Below, piece by piece: positions 43,196 to 52,059 of a stretch of DNA of 55,027 nucleotides. Position 1 is the stretch's first letter. Each line of letters opens with the position of its first letter. Location of the stretch: positions 1-55,027 of the forward strand of contig CASCWU010000012.1 in the NCBI GenBank assembly GCA_949155905.1, given 5' to 3'. The notes below the pieces were generated by a model. It was not told the origin of the DNA, made no database searches, and worked only from the letters and a program-made list of their open reading frames with translations. This DNA comes from an uncultured Lachnospiraceae bacterium (GTDB lineage: Bacteria > Bacillota > Clostridia > Lachnospirales > Lachnospiraceae). Made by a program: the position numbers and the translations under genes.

Positions 43196-44729
43196 TTTCC
43201 ACCACACTGGTTAAATACGGTAAAATACTATCCATTCTTTTTTTCGTCTGCTTTTCTACCGTTTTCAATGCTTTCGCCAGTTGCTCCTTGCATTTTGCAA
43301 TTTCCTCATAATTCATTTTCTGATCTGCTATTTCCTTCCTCATTTCCTGAATGCTAGCTTTGGATAATTCAATAATTTTTGCAGTTTCCCCCCGTTTTTC
43401 CTCTGCTATCCGTTTTACCATATAAATAATATCCCAATATTTTTTCTCAATATCCTCACTCAATAAGACCTGATATTTTTTCGCCAGTTCCTCTGTCACA
43501 ATATTCCGGATATATTCTATATTGGTCAGCTTCTTCAATTCCGGCAAATGCTCCTGAAGTTCCAATGGATTAAGCTTCATTCCCAGTGCAAACTGCATCA
43601 GTGTAATCCTGTCTTCCTCTTCCAAACTCTCATAATCCCGGCATAGATTAAAAATATGAGCCGCCGCATAGGTAACGTTCGTACGAGCCATTTCTACTGT
43701 ATCAAAAAACCCCTTCCCTACAATCCTTTTCTCAAACCATTTTTTCTGTTCCTCCCAGTCTGTAACTGGTTTATTTAATTTATCCCAATGGGTTGCAATG
43801 ATATGGACTTTGCTTTTGTTATGGAAAGAAAAAGAAAATACCGAGGAAATCGTTTCAATTTCTTCCTTCTGCACTTTTTGTGCATCCACACAGACAAAAA
43901 CAGCATTGGCTTTTCTGATATATTGTTTGGTTATATCAGATCGATAGCCTACCGGATCGGAAAGTCCTGGCGTATCTACAAAAACGACCTGTTTCGGAAA
44001 ATCCTTCGGTAAAGAAGAAATCCCTACTTCAATCTCTTTTACAAAATAATGCTCCGCCCTTTTCGAGGAAGACCAGATGGCCAGTTCTGATTCAATAGCA
44101 CTATTAGCCAGTTCTTTATAGATGGCCTCATGGCCTACCCACTGTTTTTTTTGTTTCTCTGCGCCTAGCTCCTTATATTCTTTCATAAAAGCATCGGCTG
44201 CCGAAGTACGCGATGCCCAAAGTTCTTTCCATTCTTGTTTGTTATAAAAAGTAATTTCCACATAATCCCGTGGGCTGCTTCTAAATTTGGTCAATGCTGC
44301 GGTTTCCGGCGTTACTGCCATAGAAGCATAATTATGTCCCAGTAGGGAATTGATTAATGTTGATTTTCCTGTTTTTATTGTTCCGACAAATGCAATCTGA
44401 AAATCCGGTTTATAGCATAATTCCAAAAAATCCATCATCTTCTCTTTCAGATTCGCTGTTTCCATTTCTTTTAATTCTGGCAGATCCATAAGCGCCTGAA
44501 ATTTTTCCACTTTTTTCGTGTATAAATCTACTGTATCGCTCCAGACAATTTTATTATGCGGAGTCAGCTTCAGGTTTTCCAGAATTCTCGCAATTTTCAT
44601 CTCTGGAATTTCATATACGCTTTTATTCTGGATTGTTTCTTTTTGAAGAAAATTACCACATTTCTCACAGAAATATCTTGAAGCAGCATTCTTTTTCCCA
44701 CATTCCTGACATGCTATTGTTCCATTCAT
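43185..44729 (-). CDS. Dynamin-like GTPase with N-terminal zinc ribbon
   Basis: This 514-aa protein begins with a zinc ribbon (CQECGKK and FCEKCG), followed by a dynamin-type GTPase. The P-loop is GTIKTGKST (116-124), switch T lies in VTPETAALTKF, G3 is VDTPGLSDP and G4 is ATHWDKL. The C-terminal 100 residues are a coiled coil (KRIAEEKRGETAKIIELSKA). Bacterial dynamins bind and remodel membranes and several protect against phage-caused membrane damage. No membrane segment is seen. It is central to the accessory operon and overlaps the LpxD-like gene by 11 bases. The start follows GGGAGG. Confidence 0.85.
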   Translation of the reverse strand: MNGTIACQECGKKNAASRYFCEKCGNFLQKETIQNKSVYEIPEMKIARILENLKLTPHNKIVWSDTVDLYTKKVEKFQALMDLPELKEMETANLKEKMMDFLELCYKPDFQIAFVGTIKTGKSTLINSLLGHNYASMAVTPETAALTKFRSSPRDYVEITFYNKQEWKELWASRTSAADAFMKEYKELGAEKQKKQWVGHEAIYKELANSAIESELAIWSSSKRAEHYFVKEIEVGISSLPKDFPKQVVFVDTPGLSDPVGYRSDITKQYIRKANAVFVCVDAQKVQKEEIETISSVFSFSFHNKSKVHIIATHWDKLNKPVTDWEEQKKWFEKRIVGKGFFDTVEMARTNVTYAAAHIFNLCRDYESLEEEDRITLMQFALGMKLNPLELQEHLPELKKLTNIEYIRNIVTEELAKKYQVLLSEDIEKKYWDIIYMVKRIAEEKRGETAKIIELSKASIQEMRKEIADQKMNYEEIAKCKEQLAKALKTVEKQTKKRMDSILPYLTSVVENEK

Positions 44730-44776
44730 TCTCCTTTTCCTCCCTGTTTACCTGTCGGATAATCTTACTATGATTT

Positions 44777-45244
44777 TTATTTCAAAAAGTTCAACACAGC
44801 ATCCTCTTCCAGAGTATACCCCAGCAGACTAAACTTTTCTTTAGATACCTGATTTTTTTCCAGCTTATAATTTTTTCCGTCAAAATTAATGCCCCACTCT
44901 TTTATCATACGTTTTTTATCTCTATTGCTATATAAAGTAAGAGCGGTCTGAAGAATGGTATCAATTTCATGCCATTCCAATATAAACCCTTCCAGATTCC
45001 TTTTCATTACCTCGGAACAAATCGGATCTTCATTCCCAATCACAATAAATTCCAATTCTGCACGGGTATTGAGATTACACTCGTTTACCAGTAAATCAAG
45101 CAGCCTGTCCATATCATGATTTGCGTTATTAAGCTCATACTGAAAAGCCGGATTCCCTTCAATATACTGTCTGGTATACTTAGAGTCCTTCTTCTGATAC
45201 AAAAACAACTGATTTTTTCCTATTAGTAAATAAAAAGTCTGCAT
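44777..45244 (-). CDS. Unknown 155-aa protein of the accessory operon
   Basis: I do not recognise this family. The start MQTFYLLIGKNQLFLYQKK, then a central acidic part with ELEFIVIGNED, and LEGFILEWHEIDTILQTAL look like alternating strands and helices, perhaps an actin/Hsp70-like N-terminal lobe, but no phosphate loop is clear. It lacks membrane segments. It lies between the membrane protein gene (19 bases) and the dynamin-like gene (48 bases), with GGAGGATG before the start. It is likely a partner of one of these. Confidence 0.6.
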   Translation of the reverse strand: MQTFYLLIGKNQLFLYQKKDSKYTRQYIEGNPAFQYELNNANHDMDRLLDLLVNECNLNTRAELEFIVIGNEDPICSEVMKRNLEGFILEWHEIDTILQTALTLYSNRDKKRMIKEWGINFDGKNYKLEKNQVSKEKFSLLGYTLEEDAVLNFLK

Positions 45245-45262
45245 GAATTCATCCTCCTACTG

Positions 45263-45886
45263 TTATAATTTTCTAACTCCCAATACTGCCTGAAGCGCAT
45301 CTGTATCACTTAATTCCGGATTTGTATTTTTTTCTATTTCTGTCAAGGTTGTAATTACACTGTCCAGCTTTTGTTCGTCCTTTTCTGTCCCATCTACATA
45401 ATGTAAAATCTCGGGGATATACCCAGCATTTTTTTCTATCAGCCTGCCCATTTCCTGAAGCTTCCCGCTTGTAAAATATTCCGGATTCTGCCCGACTGCA
45501 ATACAAAATTCCTCCATTGGAAATTCCTTGTATTCCTCTACCATAACACCCGCCGCCAGTTCCATTCCTTTTTTCAGTTTTTCCTCTTCTGAAAAATTCA
45601 AGGTTCTTTCTGCATCTAATTCATATTCTTCTACCTTTTTCAGATAATCCATATAAGAGGAAAACTGCCCTGGTTCGATCCCATCTGCCTCCGCCTGAAG
45701 TGCCCGATCTCCTAATTCCTCAATCTGGGTTTCCGGTTTTATAAGGCCTAATGACTTCCCTAGGTTCATCAGGGAATTTCCAATCTCGCGTAATCCCTGA
45801 ATCGCCAGTCCTGCTACTGCCAATGTTTTTACTACTGTAGTAGCCGCCGCAATTACTGCTGTTAGCAATCCAATAATAAGTCCCAT
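45263..45886 (-). CDS. Small membrane-associated protein, 207 aa
   Basis: I do not recognise this protein. The first 35 residues are strongly hydrophobic (MGLIIGLLTAVIAAATTVV, then LAVAGLAIQGL), either one long or two short membrane helices, followed by a soluble helical part (LKKVEEYELDAERTLNFS). The start at 45886 is chosen by GGAGG; a longer frame adds basic residues and no site. It follows the HerA-type gene after 17 bases. With the dynamin-like GTPase it points to a job at the membrane. Confidence 0.6.
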   Translation of the reverse strand: MGLIIGLLTAVIAAATTVVKTLAVAGLAIQGLREIGNSLMNLGKSLGLIKPETQIEELGDRALQAEADGIEPGQFSSYMDYLKKVEEYELDAERTLNFSEEEKLKKGMELAAGVMVEEYKEFPMEEFCIAVGQNPEYFTSGKLQEMGRLIEKNAGYIPEILHYVDGTEKDEQKLDSVITTLTEIEKNTNPELSDTDALQAVLGVRKL

Positions 45887-45902
45887 ATTAAAATCCTCCT
45901 GT

Positions 45903-48872
45903 CTATAAATAAAGATATATTTTTTGGTCTTGTATTTCCTTTTCACTAAAATCTTTTTTATAAAAATCCTCTGAGAAAAATTTTGTCAATAAGGAAATTC
46001 TTTTCTCTTGTTCCATTTGGCTGGCGGCTGCTTTTCCGGAAATAGCGTCCCTCCTTTCCAATAGCTTTTTCCAGAGTTCTTCTTTTGTAACCCTTTCTCC
46101 CTTTGCCAGCAAATTTTTTTCTGTCTTTTCTATCGCATCCTTTAACAAATCACATTTTTTCTGTTCTGGCTTCAGCCTAAAAAAACCTTTTACCACTTCA
46201 TCCAAAAGCTTTTCTAAAGCTCCAAGTTCTCCCTCTAATCCATAGGATAAGCCAAATAGCTTCTTCCCCTCTTTCTTTCGCTCCTGAAAACATTCCCTTA
46301 CCACTTCATCTTCCAACTGCTGTTCCTCTGTATTACCAGCTTTCTCAATACATACATGAATCGGCTTATTGGTATTTTCTGAGAAAATAATGGCCTCTCC
46401 TACTTCCAAGGCAGATAAATACTCCTTTTGCCTTTCATCCATCCTCATGGTATCTCCTACCGCTTCTTTATCATCCCGTGCCAAAATTTTATGGATAATC
46501 TTAGTATTGGTATTTTTCAAAACCTCCGGCGCAAGCTTATTCGGAATTTGATCTACAATAATGAGGCCCTCTCCGTATTTTCTTACTTCTGCTAACAGAT
46601 CTGTAAAGGTCTCTATCGCTGCTTTTTTAGAACCACTGTCTCCAAATTCTACTTTGGATAACAGCCGGTGCGCTTCTTCTATCAACGTCACATGCCGAAA
46701 TCTCGGATTCTTCCTGTGTTCTGCTTTGATCACCGCCGATAATCTACTTAAAATAAAGCCCATAAGCAGCGCCTTATCTTCTGAAGACTTCATTTCTTCC
46801 ATCTCCAATACTACATTGCGATGTATTAGTTCTTCAAAATTAACAGAGTATTCGCAATTTAACATACTCCCCTTCGATCCAACGGTCAGGTTAGAAAGCC
46901 TGCTTTTCAAAGAACCTATATAGTCTGCCTGTAACTGCGTCCCAAAATTTTTTTCTTTGACAATTACATCAAACTCTTCCAGTAAATCAGATAAAATGGG
47001 ATATCTTTTTGGACAATAACAGCATGTATTCTGGTTTACATCCCATCCTTTTTTCTCATAACAGCGGTAAATTGCTTCCTCCAAAATCTGAGGCATGGAA
47101 GCTTCCATCGGAAACGCAGAGGTAAAAGTTGCCTTTACCATATCAATATGGGCAGAAACTACTTCTCCTTCTACCAACTCAAATGGATTGATCCGAAAAG
47201 GCGCTATCCTTTCGTTTCCCAATGTAAATACAACTACTTTATTGTTTTCATATTCAGAAGAAACAAGCAAGCTTCTATATTCCGTCTTGGCTGGTTCAAT
47301 CACCAAAAACGGCATATTTGCTTCCAAAAGCAGCCTATGGCATGTAGTAGTTTTTCCACTTCCTGTTACGCCTGCCACAAAAATGTGCTTGGCAATGCTG
47401 TCTGGAGCAAGTATAAAAGGAAGCTCCTTTAACCTTCTGCCTTTTTGAATCATTTGTCCCAATTTTATCCCATCTTCTTTTTTCCAGGTTCCTTTCTCAT
47501 TTAATCCAAAAGCAACACTTTCCTTTAATGCCAAACCTGGTACTTCCTTTTGGGGAAGTCCGGCAAGAAGACTTACCTCCTTTGCGGTCAAATAGGTATT
47601 CAGGCCAACGCCAGCCTCATAAAATGGTATCCCCAATAATCTTAATACATCCTCCTCACTTTCCGGTTCCCGTATATATTGATTCTGATAGGTACAAAGA
47701 AGCTCAAAATTATTTTCTTTTCCTAAATCTATCCGTTTTGCATGCAATGGGCTATAAGTAGCCTTACTTCCCTGAAATAAAGCTATAATTCCTCCTTTTA
47801 GACGATTTGCATGTGTTGGTTCTTTTGCCATATAGTAAACAGAGGTTTGAAACATTCCTTTGCTAAATCCAATCTTTAACCGCTCTAAAAGGCTCTCATT
47901 GATATAGCGCATAAGTTCCTCTGCATGTTTGTTTGCCATTTCGATTGTTACTGCACTGGAATAACCATGATTTTTATTCCATCCGCTGTTTTTTCCAGTA
48001 GAGGTATTTTCGCTTTTTCCTTCTGAGTATCCTTCTTGATGTTGGGTACTGGAGCTTTGTGTTCCGCTTTGCTTTCCTTTTGAAGTAGCATCGCTTTTAT
48101 TATATCCGGTATTACTGCCTTTTGAAGCAGAGGAGGTTATTCCATAAGACACTGTCTGACTATCGTTTTCTGAATATTGCAGGGTTTTCTTTGAATAAAT
48201 GGATAACCAATTGTATAATTCATATACTGCCTCTCTTATTTCTAGTATTTCACGCTTGGAAATCGGTTCGCACACAATGGCCAAACGCCATTCCAGGCCA
48301 AGCATACTGTTAATCAGACGATCCATTCCCTGAAAATCATATTCTTTATTGGAGGCTTCCTCACTGACAGATGGAATCCCCAAAATAACTCCTGCATTTT
48401 TATATTTTTGTCCATTGGCTCTTATCAGCTCTTCAAATTCCTGTGCTTTTAATTTTTCCAGCTCACTTCCTCCGAAATTTCCCTCAAACACATTTGCAAT
48501 GATTTCTCCATAATTAACCGCTGAAAGCATTTTCCCTAAAATTGGTTTATTTTCATTTTTATTTTTTACCACTCCTATACACAGTTCTATCCCTTCTTTT
48601 GTGCCAGTAAGGATATATGCAAAATTAAATGCTTGGTTATCCAATGACAATAGCACGTTTTCAAAGGCCTCTCTATGAGGATAATCCTCATCAAAAGAAA
48701 GCTGTTTAATACGATAAAAGCATACTTCATCATTTTTTAAGCTTTCTTTTGCAAAACTCTCTCCTTTTATAACGGATTCCACTACAGTATCTGTATCCCT
48801 GTTTTGTAAATTTCTAAATAGTTTTAAAATTTTATTAGATTCTGCTAATTCACTATTAAATTCTGTGTTCAC
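45903..48872 (-). CDS. HerA/FtsK-type ATPase with Ser/Thr/Gly/Asn-rich insert
   Basis: This 989-aa protein carries a DUF87/HerA-type ATPase: Walker A GVTGSGKTTT (about 502-511), Walker B HVTLIEEAHRL, and a VDQIPNKLAPEVLKNTN segment of the HerA-FtsK group. These ATPases form hexamers that move DNA or proteins. The N-terminal 230 residues are a separate alpha/beta domain, followed by a low-complexity stretch of S, T, G, N, K and Q (about 240-305) that is probably a disordered linker. The C-terminus is helical. The start is a GTG 8 bases after GGAGG; the ATG codons upstream overlap the site. It is first in the accessory operon; nothing in it points directly to CRISPR. Confidence 0.8.
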   Translation of the reverse strand: MNTEFNSELAESNKILKLFRNLQNRDTDTVVESVIKGESFAKESLKNDEVCFYRIKQLSFDEDYPHREAFENVLLSLDNQAFNFAYILTGTKEGIELCIGVVKNKNENKPILGKMLSAVNYGEIIANVFEGNFGGSELEKLKAQEFEELIRANGQKYKNAGVILGIPSVSEEASNKEYDFQGMDRLINSMLGLEWRLAIVCEPISKREILEIREAVYELYNWLSIYSKKTLQYSENDSQTVSYGITSSASKGSNTGYNKSDATSKGKQSGTQSSSTQHQEGYSEGKSENTSTGKNSGWNKNHGYSSAVTIEMANKHAEELMRYINESLLERLKIGFSKGMFQTSVYYMAKEPTHANRLKGGIIALFQGSKATYSPLHAKRIDLGKENNFELLCTYQNQYIREPESEEDVLRLLGIPFYEAGVGLNTYLTAKEVSLLAGLPQKEVPGLALKESVAFGLNEKGTWKKEDGIKLGQMIQKGRRLKELPFILAPDSIAKHIFVAGVTGSGKTTTCHRLLLEANMPFLVIEPAKTEYRSLLVSSEYENNKVVVFTLGNERIAPFRINPFELVEGEVVSAHIDMVKATFTSAFPMEASMPQILEEAIYRCYEKKGWDVNQNTCCYCPKRYPILSDLLEEFDVIVKEKNFGTQLQADYIGSLKSRLSNLTVGSKGSMLNCEYSVNFEELIHRNVVLEMEEMKSSEDKALLMGFILSRLSAVIKAEHRKNPRFRHVTLIEEAHRLLSKVEFGDSGSKKAAIETFTDLLAEVRKYGEGLIIVDQIPNKLAPEVLKNTNTKIIHKILARDDKEAVGDTMRMDERQKEYLSALEVGEAIIFSENTNKPIHVCIEKAGNTEEQQLEDEVVRECFQERKKEGKKLFGLSYGLEGELGALEKLLDEVVKGFFRLKPEQKKCDLLKDAIEKTEKNLLAKGERVTKEELWKKLLERRDAISGKAAASQMEQEKRISLLTKFFSEDFYKKDFSEKEIQDQKIYLYL

Positions 48873-48945
48873 AACCTTTTCCTCCATCATTTTAACACAA
48901 TTTCTTTGTCGAATTCTATCACTATTTGTTGTATTATGTTATTTG

Positions 48946-48973
48946 ATTATAAGCATACCATAAATAAGGCAAA
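48946..48973 (-). promoter_or_regulatory. Promoter of the accessory operon
   Basis: TATAAT (48946-48951) with TTTGCC (48968-48973) upstream, spacing 16, on the minus strand. It is the best promoter before the HerA-type gene and could drive the whole run through cas6. The remaining DNA to 49057 is AT-rich with no other clear feature. Confidence 0.45.
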
Positions 48974-49057
48974 AAAGAAATACCTTTCTTATATTTTAAA
49001 TATTTATTCTGTAATCTATAATGTTGTTTTTAACGACAAATTTTACTATTTAAAATA

Positions 49058-49090
49058 GGAGCCGTTGCACTAACAAAGTGCTACAGCCCC
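49058..49090 (-). terminator. Terminator after the 173-aa gene
   Basis: GGAGCCGTTGCAC and GTGCTACAGCCCC form a stem with three mismatches or wobbles. On the minus strand a short T-rich tail (TATTTTAAAT) follows. It separates the AAA-ATPase cluster from the CRISPR island. Confidence 0.5.
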
Positions 49091-49108
49091 ATATCTCTAT
49101 TCTCAGCC

Positions 49109-49630
49109 CTACTCCAGAATTACCGCCACGCTCCCATTCTTCCCAATCGCCCGGCAGCAATCACTATACACCTCAATAAACTGATACCCGCCCCGCAAGG
49201 CAATCCCTCTGGCCTTTTCCAACCTGCTTGGCAGAGCCTGGCCGCGCTGGTAATGCTCCAGAATACCTCCTTCTATCGCCAGGCTATGCACCTCATAAGG
49301 CTCTCCCAGATAACAGATCGCGACGACACCCAACAGCAGGCCATATACCTCCAGATCCGGAAATTCCTGCCGGATAGTCTGAAGGATTTCCTCTATTTGC
49401 TTCTGGTTCTGTACATGGCCTCCCGCATCCAGCTTGGACAGGGCTTCTACATAAGCCTTCGAGCGTGTCTTTCTCAACAGCCGATCTGTATTCCGTTTTT
49501 CTAACATCCTGGCCTCCTCATGCTGTTGCTCCTGTCCTAGCTGCCTTTCCTGGCGGACGGCGCTTAACAGGCTATCTGCCTGTGTTCGCTGTGTGGCCGT
49601 CTGCGGCGTTTTTAACATTGGCTTTGGCAT
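49109..49630 (-). CDS. Unknown 173-aa protein, last gene of the AAA cluster
   Basis: I do not recognise this family. The N-terminal 60 residues are charged and likely disordered or coiled coil (ERQLGQEQQHEEARMLEKRN). The second half looks like a compact alpha/beta domain with FPDLEVYGLLLGVVAICYLG and YQFIEVYSDCCRAIGKNG. It starts one base after the AAA ATPase stop, so it is probably its co-translated partner. A hairpin follows. Confidence 0.6.
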   Translation of the reverse strand: MPKPMLKTPQTATQRTQADSLLSAVRQERQLGQEQQHEEARMLEKRNTDRLLRKTRSKAYVEALSKLDAGGHVQNQKQIEEILQTIRQEFPDLEVYGLLLGVVAICYLGEPYEVHSLAIEGGILEHYQRGQALPSRLEKARGIALRGGYQFIEVYSDCCRAIGKNGSVAVILE

Positions 49631-49631
49631 A

Positions 49632-51203
49632 TTACACTAACACCTTCCTTGTCTTAGGTGCATCCTTTTTCATCGTCAACTCTTCCTCTCCAATCGGCCT
49701 ACCAGAAGCCGGTACCGCCCGTTCCCTTCCCCAGTCGCGGATCGCTTCGATTTTTTCCGGGCTGGTCTGGGACAACGGAACTACATTGTTAAAGGCCGTT
49801 ATCATCGTTTCCGGATCCAGCGAAAATCCCTCGTTTGCAATAAAACGATACGCCAAATCACGGACAGTCGATTCCAGATCTGCCCCAGTAAAGCCCTCGC
49901 TGATCGCTACGATTTTATCCGCAAAATCCCCACTAAATTCCAAATTCAGATATTTTCTCATATACAGAGAAAGAATCTCGCGCCGCTCCTCTGCCGTCGG
50001 CAAATCCACGAAAAACAACTCGTCAAACCGCCCCCGGCGCAGCAGCTCGGAAGGCAGCATCGAAACATCGTTTGCCGTTGCCACGACGAATACCTGCTTT
50101 TTACATTCCTGCATCCAGAACAAAAACTGCCCTACCATCCTGGTGGAAACTCCCCCGTCCCCGGAGCCTGCCCCGGAAAGCCCCTTTTCAATTTCATCAA
50201 TCCAAAGGATACAAGGCGAAACCTGCTCTGCCGTCGTCAACGCGTCCTTGAGTTGCTGCTCGGACTGCCCAACATAGCTTCCCTGCACGGTAGCAAAATC
50301 CAGCCGATAAAGCGGGAGCCGCCAGTTCGCGGAAATCGACTTTGCTGAAAGAGACTTTCCACAGCCTGGCACCCCTACCAGCAAAATTCCTCGCGGAGGC
50401 TGCAGTCCCTTGGAGCGCAGTTCGTCCCGTTTTTCCGGCTTTAGCAGCTCCTTTTTCTCCTCCAGCCATTTCCGCAGCCCCTCCAGCCCTCCGACGTCCT
50501 TGACCGTTTCCTCTACTTCGATCTTCTCCAGCCCTGAAATATCGGAAAAAAGCCGATCCTTGGCAAAGCGGATCTCATCCATATCCGTTTTCCGGATTTC
50601 CTTATTAGCAATCAAGGCGGCAATCACATTTTCCGCTTCAATCCGGGTGACACCAGCTAACGTAGAGGCCGCCTCTCGGATGTCCCGATTGTCCCATTCG
50701 ATTGGAATTTCGCTGCGGTAATCGTCGATGTATTCCTTGATAATACCATACATTTCCTCCTCGTTCGGCAAATCCATCTTAATGACCATCCCCTGGCGCT
50801 GCAGTTGGTTCCAGACAGAATGATTGGTCAGAACCATCACGACCCCACCTGATTCATTCGCCAGGTTGACCAAATCCAGGATTTGCCTGGAATCGCTGTT
50901 ATCCGAGCTTAAATCCGGGATTTCCGTCAGCACCAGCGTCAGGTACTGCCTGCGCTTCATCTGCTCCGCCATAAAATCCACCGCCCCATATACGGAACGA
51001 TCCTCCGTCAGCACCTTTTCCGTTGCCAGATCATAGACTCCTTTGGAAAGCGTATGAACATAAAACGGCAGAGACAATTCCTCTGCAATCCCTTTTAGCA
51101 CATCCAAGGTTCTTCCCCGTTCAATCGTATGGATCGCAATAAACGGAATCCGCGCTACCGAATACCGCTTTAACAGCCCCCTGCTTTCTGTTAAATCACT
51201 CAT
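49632..51203 (-). CDS. Ycf46-like AAA ATPase
   Basis: This 523-aa protein has two AAA-related parts. The first (about 1-200) is degenerate: an alpha/beta core with FYVHTLSKGVYDLATE, no Walker A. The second is a full AAA ATPase: Walker A VGVPGCGKSL (276-285), Walker B PCILWIDEIEKGLSG, an arginine-finger region ELLRRGRFDELFF and sensor motifs. This layout is that of Ycf46 proteins, first seen in chloroplast genomes and of unclear role. It overlaps the genes on both sides by a few bases (ATGA with the upstream one), so it works with them, perhaps remodelling a membrane complex containing the 575-aa protein. Confidence 0.8.
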   Translation of the reverse strand: MSDLTESRGLLKRYSVARIPFIAIHTIERGRTLDVLKGIAEELSLPFYVHTLSKGVYDLATEKVLTEDRSVYGAVDFMAEQMKRRQYLTLVLTEIPDLSSDNSDSRQILDLVNLANESGGVVMVLTNHSVWNQLQRQGMVIKMDLPNEEEMYGIIKEYIDDYRSEIPIEWDNRDIREAASTLAGVTRIEAENVIAALIANKEIRKTDMDEIRFAKDRLFSDISGLEKIEVEETVKDVGGLEGLRKWLEEKKELLKPEKRDELRSKGLQPPRGILLVGVPGCGKSLSAKSISANWRLPLYRLDFATVQGSYVGQSEQQLKDALTTAEQVSPCILWIDEIEKGLSGAGSGDGGVSTRMVGQFLFWMQECKKQVFVVATANDVSMLPSELLRRGRFDELFFVDLPTAEERREILSLYMRKYLNLEFSGDFADKIVAISEGFTGADLESTVRDLAYRFIANEGFSLDPETMITAFNNVVPLSQTSPEKIEAIRDWGRERAVPASGRPIGEEELTMKKDAPKTRKVLV

Positions 51204-51667
51204 ACTTTCTGTCCTCCTTGTAGCTGATTTACCTTATGATTCCGCACCAGGCTGGCCAGCTTTCCGCTCCGGTCTCCCTTAGCAGATTCTTCCAACGAGT
51301 GTTGTATTATGTCAGCTTGATCCAAAATCAGTTGCACATACTTCTGATGTTCCTTCTCCGGCAATGCCGAAAGCGTCAGAGCCTGCACCAAAAATCCAAG
51401 TTCCTTCCGCAACGCCAGCAACGCCTGGACAATCGCGCCCTCAGAAGTCCCTGCGCGTCCCATCTCTTTTTGGAAACGGTCGGAAGCAGCGTTCATCCTG
51501 TCGTTGACCACTTCCAGCAGCCGCTTAGTAAACCGCTCTGCCACGCCGGACTGCCATTCCAGAGAACCGCCCTTCATCGCCTCCAGCACTTCCTCATCCT
51601 GTCTCCTCGCCCTCAAAAGCTCCAGCACAGTTACCCACTCCGAATAGGTATGCGGTACTTGAATCAT
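51200..51667 (-). CDS. Unknown helical 155-aa protein
   Basis: I do not recognise this family. It is soluble and almost all helical by pattern (YSEWVTVLELLRARRQDEEV, ALLALRKELGFLVQALTLS). The start at 51667 follows GGAGG and overlaps the stop of the preceding gene as ATGA; its own stop overlaps the AAA ATPase start in the same way. It is likely a partner or adaptor of the AAA protein. Confidence 0.65.
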   Translation of the reverse strand: MIQVPHTYSEWVTVLELLRARRQDEEVLEAMKGGSLEWQSGVAERFTKRLLEVVNDRMNAASDRFQKEMGRAGTSEGAIVQALLALRKELGFLVQALTLSALPEKEHQKYVQLILDQADIIQHSLEESAKGDRSGKLASLVRNHKVNQLQGGQKV

Positions 51668-51957
51668 CCTCGTTTCCTCCTTCTGACAACTACCTGCGGC
51701 GGTATGATATCCCACTCCGGAAGCCCGTCTGCAAACTGTACGATATCCCTGTCCTTTGCTTCGGCAGTTTTCACTTCGATAGTTTTCGATTCAACCGCTT
51801 TCCCTTCCGTTCTGTTACTTCCTACTGATTTATTTTCTGCCTCCCTGCTTCCAGTTTCCCTGCTCTCTGTTTCCTTATTCTCTGCTTCCCTGCTTTCTGC
51901 TTCTTCTCTGGTCTTTACTCCTTTTCTTAGTATCCCTATCGGGCGATCCTGTTCCAT
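51664..51957 (-). CDS. 97-aa low-complexity protein
   Basis: The middle of this small protein is a run of degenerate E-S/N-R/K repeats (EAESREAENKETESRETGSR, and more), which would be disordered and highly charged. The C-terminus is different, with a hydrophobic patch (IVQFADGLPEWDIIPPQVVV) then basic residues, and might be a docking peptide. The ribosome binding site GAGG fits the ATG. Its stop overlaps the next gene by 4 bases. The coding DNA shows matching short repeats and may vary in length between strains. Confidence 0.55.
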   Translation of the reverse strand: MEQDRPIGILRKGVKTREEAESREAENKETESRETGSREAENKSVGSNRTEGKAVESKTIEVKTAEAKDRDIVQFADGLPEWDIIPPQVVVRRRKRG

Positions 51958-52059
51958 TTCTCCTGCCTCCCTCGTTTTCTTTTTCCTTCTCTTTTTTCAA
52001 GCTTTATAAAGCCTCCAGCTTTTCAAAGCTCTTTCCATTTCTATCCTTCTTCTCCGGTC

